Source: Clostridia bacterium (lineage in GTDB: Bacteria; Bacillota_A; Clostridia; Oscillospirales; CAG-272). From it: a stretch of DNA of 9,695 bases. The notes under the pieces were generated by a model. That model saw nothing but the letters and a program-made list of their open reading frames with translations. It was not told the DNA's origin and did not search any database. Below are positions 6,689-9,695 of the stretch, piece after piece. Every line of letters starts with the position of its first letter. Within the stretch, counting starts at the first letter, position 1. Location of the stretch: contig JAFYRZ010000127.1 in the NCBI GenBank assembly GCA_017546745.1, positions 1-9,695 of the forward strand, written 5' to 3'. A program made the translations under genes and the position numbers.

Positions 6689-6717
6689 TTTACAAAGCGC
6701 CGAATTTATGGTAAAAT
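6689..6717 (+). promoter_or_regulatory. Sigma-A promoter of the rsuA-tex unit, extended -10
   Basis: The -35 is TTTACA (6689-6694), then a 17-nt spacer, then the -10 TAAAAT (6712-6717) preceded by TGG. The DNA just upstream (about 6650-6680) is rich in A and T runs and may be an UP element. It lies back to back with the trmO promoter, with 58 nt between the two -35 boxes. Confidence 0.83.
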
Positions 6718-6750
6718 AAATAGGATAATTAAAGCGCAAAATCCTTTAGC

Positions 6751-6756
6751 GGAGGT
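6751..6756 (+). promoter_or_regulatory. Strong ribosome binding site that sets a GTG start
   Basis: GGAGGT lies 5 nt before the GTG at 6762. No in-frame ATG gives a protein with the conserved RsuA N-terminus, so this site together with the MRIDKF fit decides for GTG. Confidence 0.85.
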
Positions 6757-6761
6757 GTGAC

Positions 6762-7472
6762 GTGAGAATAGATAAATTTATATCCGAGCTTGGCGTAGCA
6801 TCCCGTAAGGAGGCGGCTCTCGCGGCAAAGCGCGGGCTTTTGCTTGTAGACGGCATGCCCGTAAAGGATACCTCGAAGCATATCGACCCCGAGGTAAACC
6901 GCGTTACGTTTATGGGGCGCGATCTTTCCTATAACCGCTTCGTTTATATCATGCTCAATAAGCCCGAGGGCTACGTCAGCGCAACCGAGGATACGCGTCT
7001 TCCCGTCGTTACCTCGCTTCTTTCCGAGGAGCTTCAGAGAAGGGAGCTTTTTCCGGTCGGCAGGCTTGACCGTGACACCGTCGGTCTTATGATACTTACT
7101 AACGACGGCACGCTTGCGCATAGGGTGCTATCTCCGCGCCACCACGTTGAAAAGGTGTACCGCTTTGAGTGTGCCGTGCCTATGGCAGACGGGGCAGAGG
7201 AGCGCTTTAAAAACAATATCACTCTGGCTGATGGCTATGAGTGTAAGAGCGCTGTTCTTGTGTGTGACGACGACCGCCTTGGCGGCTATATCACGCTTAC
7301 CGAGGGTAAATATCACCAGATAAAAAGAATGGTTGCCGCGACCGATAACAGGGTCACCTACCTTGAGCGCGTTTCCTTTGCGGGAATCGGGCTTGACAGA
7401 ACCCTCTCGCGCGGCGAGTGGCGCGAGCTTTCTGCGGAAGAGGCGAGCCTCTTAAAGAGCGCCGCAGAGTAA
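6762..7472 (+). CDS. rsuA: Pseudouridine synthase, RsuA family (16S rRNA type)
   Basis: This family converts a specific uridine in rRNA to pseudouridine; E. coli RsuA acts on 16S U516. The 236-residue protein has an N-terminal S4 RNA-binding domain (about 1-48, MRIDKFISELGVASRKEA). The catalytic domain follows, with LNKPEGYVSATED (65-77), the active-site motif GRLDRDTVGL (100-109; nucleophile D103), LTNDGTLAHRVLSP (112-125) and EGKYHQIKRM (181-190). The forms GYVSATED and HRVLSPRHHVEKVY fit RsuA better than the RluB/RluE/RluF branches, which usually show TEGLLLLTNDGELANRL-like sequences. The 16S target is therefore likely but inferred. The start is GTG, fixed by GGAGGT at 6751-6756 and by the S4 domain beginning at once. 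It has its own promoter, and tex follows after 37 nt without a terminator, so the two are probably co-transcribed. Confidence 0.92.
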   Translation: MRIDKFISELGVASRKEAALAAKRGLLLVDGMPVKDTSKHIDPEVNRVTFMGRDLSYNRFVYIMLNKPEGYVSATEDTRLPVVTSLLSEELQRRELFPVGRLDRDTVGLMILTNDGTLAHRVLSPRHHVEKVYRFECAVPMADGAEERFKNNITLADGYECKSAVLVCDDDRLGGYITLTEGKYHQIKRMVAATDNRVTYLERVSFAGIGLDRTLSRGEWRELSAEEASLLKSAAE

Positions 7473-7509
7473 ATTTGATCCGTTAATTATTTAAGGAGAA
7501 TATATTCCA

Positions 7510-9693
7510 ATGAACATCATTAAAGTATTAGCAACAGAGTTCGGACTCACCGAGGACGCAGTCGAAAAGACGGTTGCCTTGATCGACGAGGGTAACACCA
7601 TCCCCTTTATCTCCCGATACAGAAAAGAGGTTACCGGCGGTCTTGACGATTCAACTCTTCGTGACCTTGACGACAGACTTAAGTATCTTCGCAAGCTTGA
7701 CGAGCGCCGCCTTGAGGTAAGCGCGCTCATCGAGGCGCAGGAAAAGCTTACCCCCGAGATCACCTTTGCGCTTGATAACGCAAAGACCCTCGTTGAAATA
7801 GAGGATATCTACCGTCCCTTTAAGCCCAAGAGAACCACGAGAGCGTCTATCGCTCGAGCAAAGGGTCTTGAGCCTCTTGCGAATTATATCCTCGAGCAGC
7901 GCGACGCGTACGACGTAGCGATCGACGTATATGCCGAGCAGTTTATTTCTACCGAGGAGGGCAAGGAGGTTGCCGATGCAAAGGCGGCGCTCCAGGGTGC
8001 GTCCGACATTATCGCAGAGGACGTTTCCAACGACGCAGAGATCAGAAAAATGCTCCGTGAGTACACCCTCGCATACGGCTCTCTTACCACCAAGGGCACG
8101 ACGGACGAGCAGTCTGTTTACGAGAATTACTACGAGTTCTCCGAGCCGATAAAGAAGCTTAAGGGCCATAGAGTTCTTGCTATAAACCGCGGTGAGAAGG
8201 AGGATTTTCTTAAGGTTTCCGTGACCCTCCCCGAGGAGGACGGCATCGCGCAGCTCGTATCGAGAGTTATCACCAATAAGCAGTCACCCGCACTTCCTTA
8301 CCTTATGGCAACCCTTGCCGACGCATACGGCAGACTTCTTTTCCCCGCTATCGAGCGTGAGATAAGAACCACCCTCTTTGACGATGCGGCAGAGGGCGCG
8401 CTTAAGGTATTCTCCGAGAACCTTCGTAACCTTCTTCTCGGCTCGCCTCTTAAGGGCAAGACCGTGCTTGGCTACGACCCCGGCTATGCGCACGGCTGTA
8501 AGCTCGCGGTCGTTGATAAGACCGGTAAGGTTCTTGACTACGGAGTTATCTTCCCCACGCCTCCCAGAAGCCAGATAGATAAATCCAAGGAGCTTGTTCT
8601 TAAGCTCGTTAACAAATACGACGTTGACGTTATCTCTATCGGTAACGGTACCGCATCGCGCGAGTCCGAGGAGTTTATCGCTAAGCACGTGCTTACCGAT
8701 CCTACCTGCCGTCGCGGTGTTAAGTATACCATCGTTTCCGAGTCGGGCGCGTCGGTATATTCCGCATCTAAGGTTGCAACAGAGGAGTTCCCCGACTTTG
8801 ACGTTATGCAGAGATCTGCGATCTCTATCGCAAGACGACTTCAGGACCCGCTTGCCGAGCTCGTAAAAATCGAGCCTAAGGCTATCGGTGTCGGTCAGTA
8901 TCAGCACGATATGAAGGAGGCGCGTCTTAACGAGGCGCTCGGCGGAGTTGTTGAGGACTGCGTTAACGCTGTCGGTGTTGATATAAACACCGCGTCCTAC
9001 TCGCTCCTTTCCTACGTTTCGGGTATCAATATCACCGCGGCAAAGAACATAGTTAAGTTCCGCGAGAAGTACGGTGAGTTCCGCACCCGTGAGCAGATTC
9101 TCGACGTTCCCAAGATCGGTGCAAAGGCATACGAGCAGTGCGCGGGCTTCTTAAGAATTCCCGGCGGCTCGGTTGTATTTGATGCGACCGGTGTTCACCC
9201 CGAGTCATATGAGTTCGCAAATAAGCTTCTTGAAAAGTTTGAGTTCACCCCCGATGACGTTAGAAGCAATAACCTCACCCTCCTTAGATTTAAGGCAGAG
9301 AAGTACGGCATTGGCAAGCTTGCGCGTGAGTTCGGCTGCGGTGAGCCCACCCTTAACGATATAATCTCCGAGCTTGAAAAGCCCGGCAGAGATATCCGTG
9401 ACGATGCGCCCGCCCCTATCCTCTCCTCCGAGGTTCTCGCGATAGAGGATCTTAAGCCGGATATGCAGCTTAACGGTACGGTAAGAAACGTTACCGACTT
9501 TGGTTGCTTCGTTGATATCGGTGTTCACCACGACGGACTTCTCCACATCTCCGAGATGTCCGACAGATTCGTTAAGCACCCCTCCGACCTCTTCAAGACC
9601 GGTGACGTCATCGAGGTTAGAATCAAGGACGTTGACGTTAAAAAGCACAGGATCTCCCTTACCAGAAAGGGTATGAATACCTCGAAAAAATAA
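7510..9693 (+). CDS. tex: Tex family S1 RNA-binding transcription accessory protein
   Basis: Tex proteins are conserved cytoplasmic nucleic-acid-binding proteins linked to transcription and RNA metabolism; their exact activity remains unclear, and they are the bacterial relatives of eukaryotic Spt6. The 727-residue protein is complete and of usual length. It has an N-terminal helical Tex_N region (about 1-190, with NTIPFISRYRKEVTGGLDD at 29-47 and EIEDIYRPFKPKR at 96-108). A YqgF/RNase H-like domain follows (about 317-445, starting GKTVLGYDPGYAHGCKLAVVD). Then come the conserved LGGVVEDCVNAVGVDINTAS (477-496), a helix-hairpin-helix region (about 500-552) and a C-terminal S1 domain (about 650-720, LNGTVRNVTDFGCFVDIGVHHDGLLHIS at 654-681). 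AAGGAG at 7493-7498 lies 11 nt before the ATG, a rather long spacing. It follows the rsuA-family gene and stops two bases before the window edge, so its terminator is not visible. Confidence 0.97.
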   Translation: MNIIKVLATEFGLTEDAVEKTVALIDEGNTIPFISRYRKEVTGGLDDSTLRDLDDRLKYLRKLDERRLEVSALIEAQEKLTPEITFALDNAKTLVEIEDIYRPFKPKRTTRASIARAKGLEPLANYILEQRDAYDVAIDVYAEQFISTEEGKEVADAKAALQGASDIIAEDVSNDAEIRKMLREYTLAYGSLTTKGTTDEQSVYENYYEFSEPIKKLKGHRVLAINRGEKEDFLKVSVTLPEEDGIAQLVSRVITNKQSPALPYLMATLADAYGRLLFPAIEREIRTTLFDDAAEGALKVFSENLRNLLLGSPLKGKTVLGYDPGYAHGCKLAVVDKTGKVLDYGVIFPTPPRSQIDKSKELVLKLVNKYDVDVISIGNGTASRESEEFIAKHVLTDPTCRRGVKYTIVSESGASVYSASKVATEEFPDFDVMQRSAISIARRLQDPLAELVKIEPKAIGVGQYQHDMKEARLNEALGGVVEDCVNAVGVDINTASYSLLSYVSGINITAAKNIVKFREKYGEFRTREQILDVPKIGAKAYEQCAGFLRIPGGSVVFDATGVHPESYEFANKLLEKFEFTPDDVRSNNLTLLRFKAEKYGIGKLAREFGCGEPTLNDIISELEKPGRDIRDDAPAPILSSEVLAIEDLKPDMQLNGTVRNVTDFGCFVDIGVHHDGLLHISEMSDRFVKHPSDLFKTGDVIEVRIKDVDVKKHRISLTRKGMNTSKK

Positions 9694-9695
9694 GA

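Noticed and set aside
8284..8907. Minus-strand open frame of 207 codons within tex
   Set aside because: Same shadow effect of codon bias in a highly expressed gene; it lies wholly inside the conserved YqgF region of Tex.

Overview
The window reads as an ordinary housekeeping stretch of a low-to-mid GC Gram-positive chromosome, most likely a gut Clostridia (Oscillospiraceae-like) genome. This placement is an inference. It rests on consistent AGGAGG-type ribosome binding sites, sigma-A promoters with extended -10 elements, a BspA-type leucine-rich-repeat gene, a YwaF-like membrane protein, and heavy CTT/GTT/GAG/AAG codon use in the highly expressed genes. No mobile element, CRISPR array, tRNA or rRNA gene was seen.

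Left block, plus strand (1-3367). The 3' part of valS enters from the left edge, cut by the window. A 101-nt gap with an imperfect hairpin follows. Then comes a cytosolic BspA-type leucine-rich-repeat protein, closely followed (9 nt) by a HAD-superfamily phosphatase, and then a GreA-family transcript cleavage factor.

Middle block, plus strand (3368-5897). A strong promoter drives asnS as a single gene closed by a classic intrinsic terminator. A second promoter drives a polytopic membrane protein resembling the YwaF/TMEM164 family. This gene converges on trmO, and one perfect 18-bp stem between them can stop transcription from both sides.

Right block (5898-9695). trmO (minus strand) and an rsuA-family pseudouridine synthase gene (plus strand) are divergent, with back-to-back promoters in a 198-nt gap. 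The pseudouridine synthase gene is followed after 37 nt by tex, which ends two bases before the window edge.

Most genes serve translation or transcription: two aminoacyl-tRNA synthetases, a tRNA A37 modification enzyme, an rRNA pseudouridine synthase, GreA and the RNA-binding protein Tex. The less understood genes are the leucine-rich-repeat/HAD pair and the YwaF-like membrane protein. I found no convincing evidence of a new multi-gene system. The most useful leads are the LRR-HAD pair, the membrane protein with its candidate Cys/His pair, the short asnS leader with no room for a T-box, and the hairpin after valS.
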